A DNA stretch of 64,000 nt. Source: UBA995 sp035477115. Its GTDB lineage: Bacteria; Bacillota; Sulfobacillia; UBA995. The notes under the pieces are model-generated. The model was not told the origin of the DNA and ran no database searches. It saw only the letters and a list, made by a program, of their open reading frames with translations. The stretch is taken from contig DATIKW010000018.1 of assembly GCA_035477115.1 (NCBI GenBank), positions 1 through 64,000 on the forward strand. Direction: 5' to 3'. This document shows positions 40,398 to 48,593 of the stretch, one piece after another. Within the stretch, counting starts at the first letter, position 1; each line of letters opens with the position of its first letter. The position numbers were made by a program, and so were the translations under genes.

Positions 40398-40717
40398 CCC
40401 CCTGATCGTCAAACGCAAACTGGGCAGATTGACGGGGTATCTGGAAGAGCTGGAATCGCTGAGCCTTGTCACCCTGGATGAATACTTGGCCGACCACCGC
40501 CAACGAAGGGCGGTCGAGCGACTCATTCAACTGGTCGTCGATGCGGCTGTGGACATCAACACTCACATCGCCGTCGACTGGAGAGCGGAACATCATCGTC
40601 CACGAGTACGAGACCATAGACGATGCGATCGTGCACGAGAGCGTCGGACAGACCTTGGACCTGTACCGAAAGTATGTAGCTGCAGTACTCGAGTACCTCG
40701 AGCGGTTGCCAAAGTAG
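40390..40717 (+). pseudogene. hepT: HepT (HEPN) toxin gene, disrupted by internal deletion and frameshift
   Basis: The first frame from a GTG at 40390 reads VNPLIVKRKLGRLTGYLEEL through AVERLIQLVVDAAVDINTHI to AVDW, the N-terminal two thirds of HepT. The family's C-terminal part (ERNIIVHEYETIDDAIVHES to LEYLERLPK) continues in the next frame from about 40585. The stretch of roughly 35-40 residues that normally joins the two is missing. The catalytic R-x4-H-x-Y motif (RNIIVHEY) is in the displaced frame. The original frame runs on into unrelated, Arg-rich sequence. No functional toxin is expected. Confidence 0.75.
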
Positions 40718-40737
40718 TCTGGCCTTGGCTCGCCATT

Positions 40738-41499
40738 TCAGCTGAACTCCGTCTCCACCACCCGCTGAAGCCCTGCGACTACGGCCTCGGCGAGGCGGCG
40801 TCCTATTTCCGCGCTGGCCCCCGCCGGGTCTGCGTAGCAGCCGGACGCCGGCCTGCCGCGTTCGGGCCATGGAAGGACGCGGTACGGGAATCTTTCGTAG
40901 TGACTCGGTCCAACCGGGGCTTCGCGTACGAGTTCCGGCCGCATGTAGAGCATCAGCGATGTCTCCGTCAATGCGGCATGCTCTGCCTCCCAGCCCGGCC
41001 ACTTTGACCCGAAGAGTTCGTCGATCAGTCGGTCCGGCACAAACTCCCACCAATTCGCGAAGACGACCTTGCACGGGGACCCGTCCGGATGCTCCCGTCT
41101 GCATTCGTCGATGGCCAGCTCCGCGCCCTCCATGATGAACGCGACGCTCTCCATGTGGCCATTGACGAACATCACGTTGCGGAACCCCTGCCTGAATACG
41201 TCGGCGAGTACGTCGCGAGTCATGCCCAGGAGGGTTGCACCGTTAAGATTGATGGTCCCAGGATAGGCGCTGTTTAGTTTAGCGTAGGTGTACGTGATAG
41301 GGGGTGCGGCAATGAGTTTGCGCTGCGGCATGCTGGCCTGCAAGAGCCCGACGAACCCCTGCGAGGTCAGCGTGTCGGTGGCGACAGGAAGGCGCGGCCC
41401 GTGTTGTTCAATTGAGCCGGAGGCGAAGACGAGTATGCCGTCACGAAGGCCGGCGATCTCAGGCCATGTAAGGTGTTCCCAGGACAACTGGGGCATCAT
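40738..41499 (-). CDS. Creatininase family metal-dependent amidohydrolase
   Basis: Creatininase-fold enzymes hydrolyse cyclic or linear amides using two metal ions. The 253-residue protein has the ligand-bearing blocks FASGSIEQHGPRLPVATDTL (Glu, His and Asp), NVMFVNGHMESVAFIMEGAE and GWEAEHAALTETSLMLYMRP (Glu). The typical length is about 250. It is last in a unit with a sodium:solute symporter, a small accessory protein and an unknown protein whose gene overlaps its start by 41 bases. Family members include creatininase, mycofactocin MftE and riboflavin-pathway formamide hydrolase, so the substrate is not fixed. Confidence 0.88.
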   Translation of the reverse strand: MMPQLSWEHLTWPEIAGLRDGILVFASGSIEQHGPRLPVATDTLTSQGFVGLLQASMPQRKLIAAPPITYTYAKLNSAYPGTINLNGATLLGMTRDVLADVFRQGFRNVMFVNGHMESVAFIMEGAELAIDECRREHPDGSPCKVVFANWWEFVPDRLIDELFGSKWPGWEAEHAALTETSLMLYMRPELVREAPVGPSHYERFPYRVLPWPERGRPASGCYADPAGASAEIGRRLAEAVVAGLQRVVETEFS

Positions 41500-42010
41500 T
41501 GGGCTCTCCTCTCGAGATCAGTTCCACCGGAAGGCATGCGTACTCACGAGTAGCGGTATCCACATACAGCATGCGCCTCCCGCCGCTGGCGATGACTTGC
41601 GCGCGGAAGATCTTCTTGTATACGTGCTCAGCATGCACTATCCGAACGGATGGCGCCACCGATGCGGTGCGAAAGCGGGTGAGGACAAACGGGAGGAACC
41701 TCTCCTCGAGCATGCTCTGGGTCTTAGAGTCCATCTCCAGTCTGGTGTCCACGATCCGAGACGGATCTGCGTCAACCTCACATTTGGTCACCTCATCGCC
41801 CAGTACCGCTATCTTCCCCGACACTCCATCGGCAATGCCCCGCATCAGCAACCTGGATGCACCCAAAAAGGGGAGCCTGCGGACCACCTCTAGCGTCAGC
41901 AGCCACGCTGGGTAGTACACCACCTCGATCTCGCCGGTCGCCTCACCGATGCGCTCGGCAATGCGCCGTACGTCGGCCTCTTCGAGGACGGGTTTCCAGC
42001 AAGCAATCAC
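41459..42010 (-). CDS. hypothetical protein coupled to symporter and creatininase genes
   Basis: From a GTG at 42010 (GGAGAGGGGGG upstream) the protein has 183 residues and no signal peptide or clear membrane segment. It begins (M)IACWKPVLEEADVRRIAERI and contains IEVVYYPAWLLTLEVVRRLP and, later, IADGVSGKIAVL and VIASGGRRMLYVDTATREYA. The YYPxW plus VDxxSG-type pattern is reminiscent of small beta domains seen in uncharacterised proteins, but I do not recognise a named family. It overlaps creatininase by 41 bases and follows the symporter by 28 bases, so all are one unit. A role in using the imported substrate is inference. Confidence 0.65.
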   Translation of the reverse strand: MIACWKPVLEEADVRRIAERIGEATGEIEVVYYPAWLLTLEVVRRLPFLGASRLLMRGIADGVSGKIAVLGDEVTKCEVDADPSRIVDTRLEMDSKTQSMLEERFLPFVLTRFRTASVAPSVRIVHAEHVYKKIFRAQVIASGGRRMLYVDTATREYACLPVELISRGEPNDAPVVLGTPYMA

Positions 42011-42038
42011 CAACAGGCCCCCCTCTCCGCCAGCGTCC

Positions 42039-43619
42039 CTACGGTTGGGTAACGGGCTGGGTGGTCCGAGTCCTCGCGGGACCACGCTTCAGGACCTTCT
42101 CGACTTCGATCGCCTCAACGGCGAGGGAGGGCGAACCCTTGATGCTGTCGGCCGGAAGCGGCCCGTAGGCCACGCCCAAGTCGAAGAGCTTCTCCATCTC
42201 CGCGTCAGGCTTCTTGGAGACGAGGCTGCCAATGACGAAGGCAAGGACGGCCACTATGAGCCCCGTCAAGAAGGGATGCAGTCCGAGCGGCCGGATCCCG
42301 AGCACTGAGGATCCGACGTATACGATGAGCGACAGGATGATACAGGCGATGGCACCTGTCTCAGTACTGCGCTTCCAGAACGTAGAGAACAGGTTGGGGA
42401 CGCCGAATGCCAGGGCCATCCCGCCGAAAGCGAAGATGACAATGGTGAACACCAGCCCGGGCGGGTCCATCGCGATGACCATCGTGAGCGCCGCCAGGAC
42501 CGCAGCAAATATACGCGCAACGGCGATCCGCTGCGATTGAGGCGCCCGGGGGGTCACGAAACGGTATAGCAGGTCATGGGCGCAGGTGGTGATCAGCAAC
42601 ACGAGGAAGGCGTCGGCCGTGGACATGATCGCAGCAACTGCCGCCGCCGCCAGGATTCCGGCTAGGAACGGTGGCAAGACCTCAAACCACAGCCTGATGC
42701 CTACCGTCTCCACCTCCGCTATGCCGGGGCCGAGGAGGGCAAGGGAGATGGCGCCGACCATGTAGTAGGCGAAGGCGAACAGGACCACCGCTGTAGCGGT
42801 GATGAGCATGGCCTTACGCGCAGCATCGGGATTGTTCAGCGACAGATGCCTCACGGTAACGTGCGGGAGGCCGAATGAACCCATGATGATCAGGATGATC
42901 GGGGTCAAGGCCGCCAGGAGCGTCCCGTACTCATTGTTGGGGCCCCAGGGGGTGACGAGGCCCGGGTTGATGGCAGCCAGTCTATCGTTCAACGCCCCAA
43001 GCCCGCCCACCCGCGCCAGGGCCAGCCAGAAGAGCACGTGGGTGCCCACAAACATGACTATCCCTTGGAAGAAGGAGGTATACGCGGCCGCCAGGTAGCC
43101 CCCCATCACCGTGTACGCGAGGACAACCGCGCCGCCGATGAGCAGGCCCGTGAGGTAGTCCGTGCCAAAGGTCACACTCAGGAGTTTGCCGGAAGCCTGC
43201 CACTGAGCAATGAGGTACATGCAGACCGTGACGATCATCACGATGGACGTGATGACCCGGAGCGTGGGGCTCTTGAAGCGCTTCTCGTAGTACTCGGGAA
43301 GGGTAATAGCCCCAAGGAGTTCCGAGTACTTGCGGAGCCGTCGCCCCAGGATGCCGAACGAAAACGCGTTCCCCGGCGCATCGCCGAAGGCCCACCACAT
43401 GGCGGACCAACCGCCTGAGTAGGCCACCCCGGGGCCCGCGGTATACGTGTAGCCGCTCATGTATGAGGCAATCAGTGCCCCGGAAGACACCGCCGGTCCT
43501 AGCCGGCGCCCGCCGATCACGAAGTCCTCGTAGCCCCTGATCAAGCGGGCGCTCATGACGCCGATCCCGAGGACAACAAGAAGATAGAGGACGAACGGAG
43601 CCAGAACAGCCAGACTCAT
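42039..43619 (-). CDS. Sodium:solute symporter family transporter (SSS)
   Basis: SSS proteins import small solutes with sodium through a LeuT-like fold. The 526-residue protein has about 13-14 hydrophobic segments. Family blocks include GYEDFVIGGRRLGPAVSSGA, GYTYTAGPGVAYSGGWSAMW, ITLPEYYEKRFKSPTLRVIT and AAAVAAIMSTADAFLVLLIT (TM8 Na2-site region with Ser-Thr). The C-terminus is cytoplasmic and charged. It follows a 49-residue accessory protein. Substrate specificity (pantothenate, proline, urea, amides) cannot be read; the creatininase next door suggests an amide or lactam. Confidence 0.92.
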   Translation of the reverse strand: MSLAVLAPFVLYLLVVLGIGVMSARLIRGYEDFVIGGRRLGPAVSSGALIASYMSGYTYTAGPGVAYSGGWSAMWWAFGDAPGNAFSFGILGRRLRKYSELLGAITLPEYYEKRFKSPTLRVITSIVMIVTVCMYLIAQWQASGKLLSVTFGTDYLTGLLIGGAVVLAYTVMGGYLAAAYTSFFQGIVMFVGTHVLFWLALARVGGLGALNDRLAAINPGLVTPWGPNNEYGTLLAALTPIILIIMGSFGLPHVTVRHLSLNNPDAARKAMLITATAVVLFAFAYYMVGAISLALLGPGIAEVETVGIRLWFEVLPPFLAGILAAAAVAAIMSTADAFLVLLITTCAHDLLYRFVTPRAPQSQRIAVARIFAAVLAALTMVIAMDPPGLVFTIVIFAFGGMALAFGVPNLFSTFWKRSTETGAIACIILSLIVYVGSSVLGIRPLGLHPFLTGLIVAVLAFVIGSLVSKKPDAEMEKLFDLGVAYGPLPADSIKGSPSLAVEAIEVEKVLKRGPARTRTTQPVTQP

Positions 43620-43659
43620 GACTGCACCCCCTGCAAGTACGTGCGGAAACGCGTACCCG

Positions 43660-43809
43660 TTAGCGGCTCTGCACCGAATGGCGGTCTTGAGCCTCGCGTT
43701 CCTTCCTACCCTGGAAGTAATAGAGGTACAGGGCCAACGCCCATACGGCCGCCTGCCCCACGAAGAACAACCAGGTTCCTGAAGACCAGAAGAGCTGGGA
43801 TCCGGGCAA
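43660..43809 (-). CDS. symporter small accessory protein
   Basis: A TTG at 43809 preceded by GAGGAGG eight bases upstream gives a 49-residue protein. It begins (M)PGSQLFWSSGTWLFFVGQAA, followed by VWALALYLYYFQGRKEREAQ. It is a single membrane helix with a positively charged cytoplasmic end. Such tiny proteins are often encoded directly upstream of SSS symporters in Clostridia and related bacteria. A longer reading frame upstream to 43959 has no membrane or conserved content and a poorer start. Confidence 0.65.
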   Translation of the reverse strand: MPGSQLFWSSGTWLFFVGQAAVWALALYLYYFQGRKEREAQDRHSVQSR

Positions 43810-44099
43810 CGAGATCACCTCCTCTACGATGGGAATCGACTTGCCCTCGGCGCTGTCTGCCTTCCTTGTCCTGTCAGAAGGCCCTGCACCTCCCTTTTGC
43901 AGCTCTCTACCTGAGGTTATACGGTTCTGCATGATCCCGGGCTTCACCTCCTGCGGCAAGAAAGAGGAGGGGATCGCCAGAGGTTGACGAAAACGAATCA
44001 GGCTTGGTGGGCATCACGTGAACGCGTCCTGGCGAATCAGGTGAGCCACTACAGGGCTGAAGTTCCTGCGTGCCACTCCGAAGGGCGGTCAGGCTCCCC
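43810..44099. other. intergenic region between symporter unit and EamA gene
   Basis: About 290 bases lie between the divergent symporter and EamA units. I find no gene, tRNA or named riboswitch. On the minus strand it contains a possible ribosome-binding-like AAAAGGGAGG near 43895 in the leader of the small protein, without a matching coding frame. Promoters for both directions should be here, but I cannot assign them confidently. Confidence 0.3.
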
Positions 44100-44996
44100 G
44101 TGAATCGACCGGAACTGCGTGGATACCTGTTGGTCGGCCTGGCCGCCACCCTGTGGGGGGCGTCGGCCGCCATCGCCAGGCACATCTTGCTGGCGGGGAT
44201 CGACCCGGCGGACCTGGTCGCCGTCCGGCTGAGCGGCGCCTTCCTGATCTTCCTGCCCTTCCTCCTGTTGCGGCGCCGCCGCCTGCCGCTGCCCTCTCGC
44301 CGTTCCTTGCCCTGGCTGGTCGTGCTCGGCCTCACCCTGCCCCTTGTAACCTGGACCTATTACCTCGCCATCTGGCTCGCCGGCGTGGCGACGGCAGTGT
44401 TCCTGCAATACCAGGCACCGGTCATGCTGGCCGGCCTGGGCCTGGTGACCGGCAAGGACCGCCCCGGGCCCGATCGCTTGCTGGCCATCGGCCTTGCCAC
44501 CCTCGGGTGTTACCTGCTGGTGACGGGAGGCGCGGAGGGCCTGGCGCTCAGCACGGCAGGCGTGGCCGCCGGTCTGGCCTCGGCGGCGTTGTGGGCCCTG
44601 TACGCCCTGGGGGGAGAGGCGCTCGCCGGGCGGGAGGATTCCTGGGACATCCTGCTCTGGGTCCTGTTCCTGAGCGCTCTCGCCTGGTCCCCCGCGCGAT
44701 CGCCGGTGGCCGCTTGGACGGACAGCGTGAGGTTGATTTCCTGGCCCGCCCTGGCGCTGGTGGCCATCCTGGGCACGTTGGCCCCTTTGGGCCTGTACCT
44801 GGCCGGCCTGCGCACTCTGACCGCCGGCAAGGCCACGCTCACCGCAACCCTCGAACCGGCGGTTGCGGCGGCAGCCGCCTACCTCATGCTCGGCGAAGCG
44901 CTGGCCCTGGCTCAGATCGCCGGCGCGCTGCTGGTCCTCGCGGCGGTCCTCACCCTGCGGCCCCTCTCACCTCCGGGCCGGAGGACGGCGGACTAA
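44100..44996 (+). CDS. EamA (DMT superfamily) transporter
   Basis: Drug/metabolite superfamily permeases have ten helices from a duplicated EamA domain. The protein of about 298 residues begins MNRPELRGYLLVGLAATLWG with the first helix and shows ASAAIARHILLAGIDPADLV, LVTWTYYLAIWLAGVATAVF and LQYQAPVMLAGLGLV. The second repeat ends TLTATLEPAVAAAAAYLMLG EA-type sequence. The start could be this GTG or one ten codons upstream. Its TAA overlaps the stop of the convergent dppA by two bases. The substrate is unknown. Confidence 0.88.
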   Translation: MNRPELRGYLLVGLAATLWGASAAIARHILLAGIDPADLVAVRLSGAFLIFLPFLLLRRRRLPLPSRRSLPWLVVLGLTLPLVTWTYYLAIWLAGVATAVFLQYQAPVMLAGLGLVTGKDRPGPDRLLAIGLATLGCYLLVTGGAEGLALSTAGVAAGLASAALWALYALGGEALAGREDSWDILLWVLFLSALAWSPARSPVAAWTDSVRLISWPALALVAILGTLAPLGLYLAGLRTLTAGKATLTATLEPAVAAAAAYLMLGEALALAQIAGALLVLAAVLTLRPLSPPGRRTAD

Positions 44997-45808
44997 GCTG
45001 CGCTCAGGCGCAGGGCGGCCCGGGTGATCCGATAGGCCCATACCGGGTCGGGGGCGATGAAGCTCACGGCACGATGGCCCGTCCGCTCCAGCAGGGGCAG
45101 CAGGCAAGCCCCGTCGGCCTGTCCGGTGTCGTGGAATTCGAGGTCCACTTTCAGCGGCAAGGCCGGGCGATAGGGATGGGCCCGTTGCAGATTGCCCATG
45201 GCATCCTGGGCCGCCATCCGGATCAGTTGCTCCGTCCGTTGCGGATGGAGACACCGGGCGGCGTAGCGCCCGACCGCCTGTTTGACGGCGACCGCCTGCA
45301 CGTCCCCCAGCAGTGCCCGCGCCTCGGTGACCAGGACATCATCCCCGGTGACCAGGACGACGGGGACGCCGAAGTGTCCGGCCACCGCCGCGTTCAGCCC
45401 GAGTTCGCCTACTGATTGGCCGTTGAAGCGGCAATCCACGAGCGCCCCGCTGTAGGTATGGTTGAGGATCCCAGGGGTCCCCGCCCGTGAATGGTAGCCG
45501 ATCAGGAAGACGGCCTGGAAGGTGGAGTCCAGTCCCTCGACCATGCTGAGGGGCTTGGGCGATCCGGAGACCAACTCAACCCGGGGATCCAGGTCGGTCA
45601 GCAGCACATTGCGCATCGCCCCGTGGGAATCGTTCACCACCACGGCCGTCGCGCCGCCCGCAAAGGCGCCCGCCGCGGCCGCGCTGGTGTCACCGGTCAT
45701 CAGCCGGCGACACTGCTCGTAGTCCTCAGCATCCTTGCCGGGACCGGTTTGCTTCCAGTGCACGACCCCGCTGATCCCTTCCATGTCGACGGACATGTAG
45801 ACGCGCAC
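44993..45808 (-). CDS. dppA: M55 family D-aminopeptidase (DppA)
   Basis: DppA is a zinc-dependent D-aminopeptidase that releases D-alanine and similar residues. The 271-residue protein shows the metal ligands Asp8 and Glu10 (MRVYMSVDMEGISGV), the His62 region (VVVNDSHGAMRNV), His106 (LIGYHSRAG), the conserved His117 in GILNHTYSGALVD and Glu135 in SVGELGLNAAVAGHFG. The length is normal. No dipeptide transporter (dpp) genes are beside it. Converging with EamA, the two stop codons overlap. Confidence 0.93.
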   Translation of the reverse strand: MRVYMSVDMEGISGVVHWKQTGPGKDAEDYEQCRRLMTGDTSAAAAGAFAGGATAVVVNDSHGAMRNVLLTDLDPRVELVSGSPKPLSMVEGLDSTFQAVFLIGYHSRAGTPGILNHTYSGALVDCRFNGQSVGELGLNAAVAGHFGVPVVLVTGDDVLVTEARALLGDVQAVAVKQAVGRYAARCLHPQRTEQLIRMAAQDAMGNLQRAHPYRPALPLKVDLEFHDTGQADGACLLPLLERTGHRAVSFIAPDPVWAYRITRAALRLSAA

Positions 45809-45877
45809 GTCAAGGCCTCCTTGCGCCGGTATCCAGGTTCAGGCGAGTACTTCGCCGCAAGGAGGCCGCCTTCCTCG

Positions 45878-46693
45878 TCAGGAGGCGCTGCTGAGCCAGC
45901 CTTCGATCGCGGCCGCGACGGGGTCCGGTTCGTCAGGGGATGCGACCCGGTCGGCCGCTTCCCGGCAGGCGGCGTCTGATTCGGGCATGGCCACGCCCGT
46001 ACCCGCCCAGTGCAGCATGGCGGCATCCACGACGCTGTCGCCGATGGCCAGCACTCCCTCGCGGGGAATGCCGAGCTGGGAGCAGAGTTCAGCCAGGGCT
46101 GCAGCCTTGTCGACCCCCGGCGCCAGGACCAGCAGGCGCTCCCGGGCAGTGCCCGAGTCCAGATGGTAGGACTGGCAACGCCCGAGCAACCCGTCTTGAC
46201 CGTCCAGGTAGCGCCGCACTGCCCGGGAGCCGAAGGCCATCACCGCGGTCAGCGACCGCCCTTCAATTCCCTGCAGGACACCTTCCCCCAGGCGCACGCC
46301 GGGCGCTTGCCGAAGGCGGGTCGCATCCATTTCGTGGTCTTCGGCCGGGGTTTCGAGGTACATGACGTCATCGGCGTAGGCCGCCACCGCCAGTCCGTCT
46401 TTCCGGCCGAGATCCATGAGCGACCAGGCGACATCGCCGGGGATCAGGTGTTCGCGCAGCTTCCGCCCGCTCGCGGGATCGACCACCTGCGCGCCGCAAT
46501 AGCAGATGAGGGGCAGGTCCACCGACAGCAGGCGGGCGGTATCGAGGGTGGTGATGACCCGGCGCCCGGTCGCCAGGACGGTGGAGATCCCTGCCGCTCG
46601 GGCACGCGCCACCGCCCGGCGACTTGAAGGGCGCACGTCGCCCCAGGAGCCCTTGAGGGTGCCGTCGATGTCCAGGGCGATGAGCCGCTTCAT
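45878..46693 (-). CDS. Cof-type HAD-IIB family phosphatase
   Basis: HAD-IIB phosphatases act on sugar phosphates, FMN or other small phosphorylated metabolites. The 271-residue protein has motif I IALDIDGTLKGSWGDVRPSS (Asp7 and Asp9), motif II VLATGRR, a C2b cap domain in the middle, motif III Lys in PGVDKAAALAELCSQLG and motif IV VLAIGDSVVDAAMLHWAGTG. The ATG overlaps the MTHFS stop by four bases, so the genes are coupled. The substrate cannot be told. Confidence 0.9.
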   Translation of the reverse strand: MKRLIALDIDGTLKGSWGDVRPSSRRAVARARAAGISTVLATGRRVITTLDTARLLSVDLPLICYCGAQVVDPASGRKLREHLIPGDVAWSLMDLGRKDGLAVAAYADDVMYLETPAEDHEMDATRLRQAPGVRLGEGVLQGIEGRSLTAVMAFGSRAVRRYLDGQDGLLGRCQSYHLDSGTARERLLVLAPGVDKAAALAELCSQLGIPREGVLAIGDSVVDAAMLHWAGTGVAMPESDAACREAADRVASPDEPDPVAAAIEGWLSSAS

Positions 46694-47331
46694 GGGCCGG
46701 AGCCTCCGTCCTCGCCTGCCGGATGGGAGGGCCAGACGCCTGACTCGGTCACGACCAGATCGACGGGATGGTCGGCGATACCCGCCGGCACCCGGGAGAC
46801 GACCTGAAACTCGTAGGCGAGGCCTACTGCCACCGCTTTCGTCGTCCGCCGGGAGGCGAGGGCCGCAGATCGCAACTCACTCAGCAGCCGGTCATAGTAC
46901 CCGCCGCCCTGGCCCAGCCGGTTGCCGAGACGGTCAAAGGCCAATCCGGGCACGAGCGCGAGGTCGATAGCTTCCCGGGGAACCTCGGGCGCGCCGGGGA
47001 GAGGTTCGAGGATCCCCCGATAGCCGCGAGCTAGCTCCCGAGAGGGTTGCTGGACCAGGCGGAGACTGAGCCTGCCTTCCGGTTCCACCCGGGGCAAAGC
47101 CAGGGCCTTGCCTTCGGCCAGGCACCGGGCCATGATCCCCCAGGTGTCGACTTCGTTGCGGCAGGAGGCATAGGCCAGGAGGCACCGCGCTTGCCGGTAG
47201 GCCTTCAGGCTGGACAGCCGGTCGCCGATCTGCCGGGAGTGGCGGGCAGCCTCCGCGGCCGGCAGCTGCCGGCGCCGGGTCAGGATCTGCTCGCGCAGCT
47301 CCCGCTTGGCCTCGCCGAGCTGTCCCGCCAC
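46690..47331 (-). CDS. 5-formyltetrahydrofolate cyclo-ligase
   Basis: The enzyme converts 5-formyl-THF to 5,10-methenyl-THF with ATP. The 213-residue protein has the N-terminal basic region KRELREQILTRRRQLPAAEA, SCRNEVDTWGIMARCLAEGK, LALPRVEP, and the signature block LALVPGLAFDRLGNRLGQGG followed by GYYDRLLSE. G-x-GGGYYDR is diagnostic of the MTHFS/YgfA family. It starts one base after the ASCH-like gene stop and couples to the HAD gene. Confidence 0.93.
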   Translation of the reverse strand: MAGQLGEAKRELREQILTRRRQLPAAEAARHSRQIGDRLSSLKAYRQARCLLAYASCRNEVDTWGIMARCLAEGKALALPRVEPEGRLSLRLVQQPSRELARGYRGILEPLPGAPEVPREAIDLALVPGLAFDRLGNRLGQGGGYYDRLLSELRSAALASRRTTKAVAVGLAYEFQVVSRVPAGIADHPVDLVVTESGVWPSHPAGEDGGSGP

Positions 47332-47679
47332 TTACTCCTGAACCTCAGAGAAGTAGATGACGGTGGCCAGGTCGTTGAGCCCGATCGGCCGGTCGTATAT
47401 CCGGCTGAGGAACGCAATCGCATCAGCAGTGGTCCGCATGTCCGGGTTCTCCCCCGCCAGGTCGGCCGGACTGAGTTCCGCGATGGTGCGGATGTCCACC
47501 CGATCCAGCACGGCGGCGAACACCTTGCGCCGCGGCTTGAACCGCTCTCCGTAAGCCACCCACACCAGGTCGCCCACGGCGTACTTCTCCCGCTTGTCGC
47601 CCATTCGGATAGTACAGGTCTTCTGGCGGGTCAGGAGGTTGCCGTGGTAAACGGACGAGTAGAAGTTGAGCACTTTCAC
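47332..47679 (-). CDS. ASCH-like small protein
   Basis: The 115-residue protein begins MKVLNFYSSVYHGNLLTRQK and continues TCTIRMGDKREKYAVGDLVW, VAYGERFKPRRKVFAAVLDR. A basic T-x-R strand, a G-D-x-V turn and following beta strands resemble ASCH/PUA-fold RNA-binding proteins. The C-terminal part (AFLSRIYDRPIGLNDLATVI) is helical and ends YFSEVQE. Homologues of this size are annotated simply as RNA-binding. It is adjacent to MTHFS with no intergenic space. The ASCH assignment rests on pattern only. Confidence 0.6.
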   Translation of the reverse strand: MKVLNFYSSVYHGNLLTRQKTCTIRMGDKREKYAVGDLVWVAYGERFKPRRKVFAAVLDRVDIRTIAELSPADLAGENPDMRTTADAIAFLSRIYDRPIGLNDLATVIYFSEVQE

Positions 47680-47715
47680 GCTGCAGCCCTCCTCACCGGT
47701 ATGGGTAGGGCCCCG

Positions 47716-48111
47716 TCAGGTCAGCGACGATCCGCATGCGGGGCAAGACCGAACGTCTGGACGGCCGGCTGTTCCCCCGATGACCGACTCCAAGTCGTGA
47801 TCCTGGTCACCGGGGGGCCGGATCACCCGGTAGCGACCACCCTGGATGCGAAGCTCTCTTCCCTCCACGACGGCCCGGGTCAGCTTGGCACGGGCACCGG
47901 CCAGGACGCGCTGATAGGTGCTCTGGGCCAGATTCATGCGCCGGGCCGACCCGGTCTGGTCGAGGCCTACGAGGTCCTTGAGCCGCAAGGCCTCCAGTTC
48001 ATCCACGGTCAGGCATATCTCCTCGCGATCGGACAGGGTGACCCCGCGCGGGGTGAAATGGGTAAAGCTAGGCAAGCATTCCACCCAGCGCTCCTTCGGG
48101 GGGCGGGGCAC
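47716..48111 (-). CDS. DUF134 (UPF0251) family putative DNA-binding protein
   Basis: The 131-residue protein begins at a GTG with MPRPPKERWVECLPSFTHFT, followed by LTVDELEALRLKDLVGLDQT and the helix-turn-helix-like SARRMNLAQSTYQRVLAGAR AKLTRA stretch. The C-terminal part has GGRYRVIRP and a CPACG pair that could bind metal or is a half zinc ribbon. DUF134 proteins in anaerobes are sigma-70-region-4-like DNA-binding proteins, often near redox or iron-sulfur genes. A role regulating the neighbouring methylmalonyl-CoA genes is possible but unproven. Confidence 0.85.
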   Translation of the reverse strand: MPRPPKERWVECLPSFTHFTPRGVTLSDREEICLTVDELEALRLKDLVGLDQTGSARRMNLAQSTYQRVLAGARAKLTRAVVEGRELRIQGGRYRVIRPPGDQDHDLESVIGGTAGRPDVRSCPACGSSLT

Positions 48112-48179
48112 GGCGACACCACCTCGCCTTCTCTATATCATTGGCTGGCCCTTTATCTGATGGTAGCCTGGATTACCCT

Positions 48180-48593
48180 TCAAGTCAACTTGATCAGGGC
48201 CAGGATATCCCCAACATCGACCGTAGTGCCTTTGGCCGCCCGGACCTCGCCGACTGACCCGGCGACGGGCGAGGCAATCTCGTTCTCCATCTTCATCGCC
48301 TCGAGGACGACCACCACCTGTCCGACCGCTATCTGGTCGCCGGGGTGGACGCGCACGTCCACTACCAGTCCGGGCAGGGGAGCCCGTACCGGCTCGAATC
48401 CGACGGGAACCGCCTGCCCACTACCACGAGCCGCAGGTGCCGTGGGAGCAGGCCTTCCCGGAGCCGCCGGCCGGGCGGCGGGCGGCGGTGGCGGGGGGAT
48501 GGCGGCGGGCGGCGAATCCCGGCGCTCGCCGGCCAGTTCCTCCACCACCACCTCATAGGGTCTGCCATCCACGGTAACTCTGAATTTCCTCAA
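48180..48593 (-). CDS. mmdC: Biotin carrier protein of methylmalonyl-CoA decarboxylase/carboxyltransferase
   Basis: This 137-residue protein carries biotin between carboxyltransferase and acceptor. The N-terminal strand MRKFRVTVDGRPYEVVVEEL is followed by a flexible Pro/Ala linker (about residues 30-60). A biotinyl domain begins PVRAPLPG-like VRAPLPGLVVDVRVHPGDQI and contains the biotinylation site Lys in VLEAMKMENEIASPVAGSVG. The order linker plus biotinyl domain is typical of MmdC/OadA-C-type subunits. It overlaps the upstream small gene by four bases. Confidence 0.9.
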   Translation of the reverse strand: MRKFRVTVDGRPYEVVVEELAGERRDSPPAAIPPPPPPAARPAAPGRPAPTAPAARGSGQAVPVGFEPVRAPLPGLVVDVRVHPGDQIAVGQVVVVLEAMKMENEIASPVAGSVGEVRAAKGTTVDVGDILALIKLT

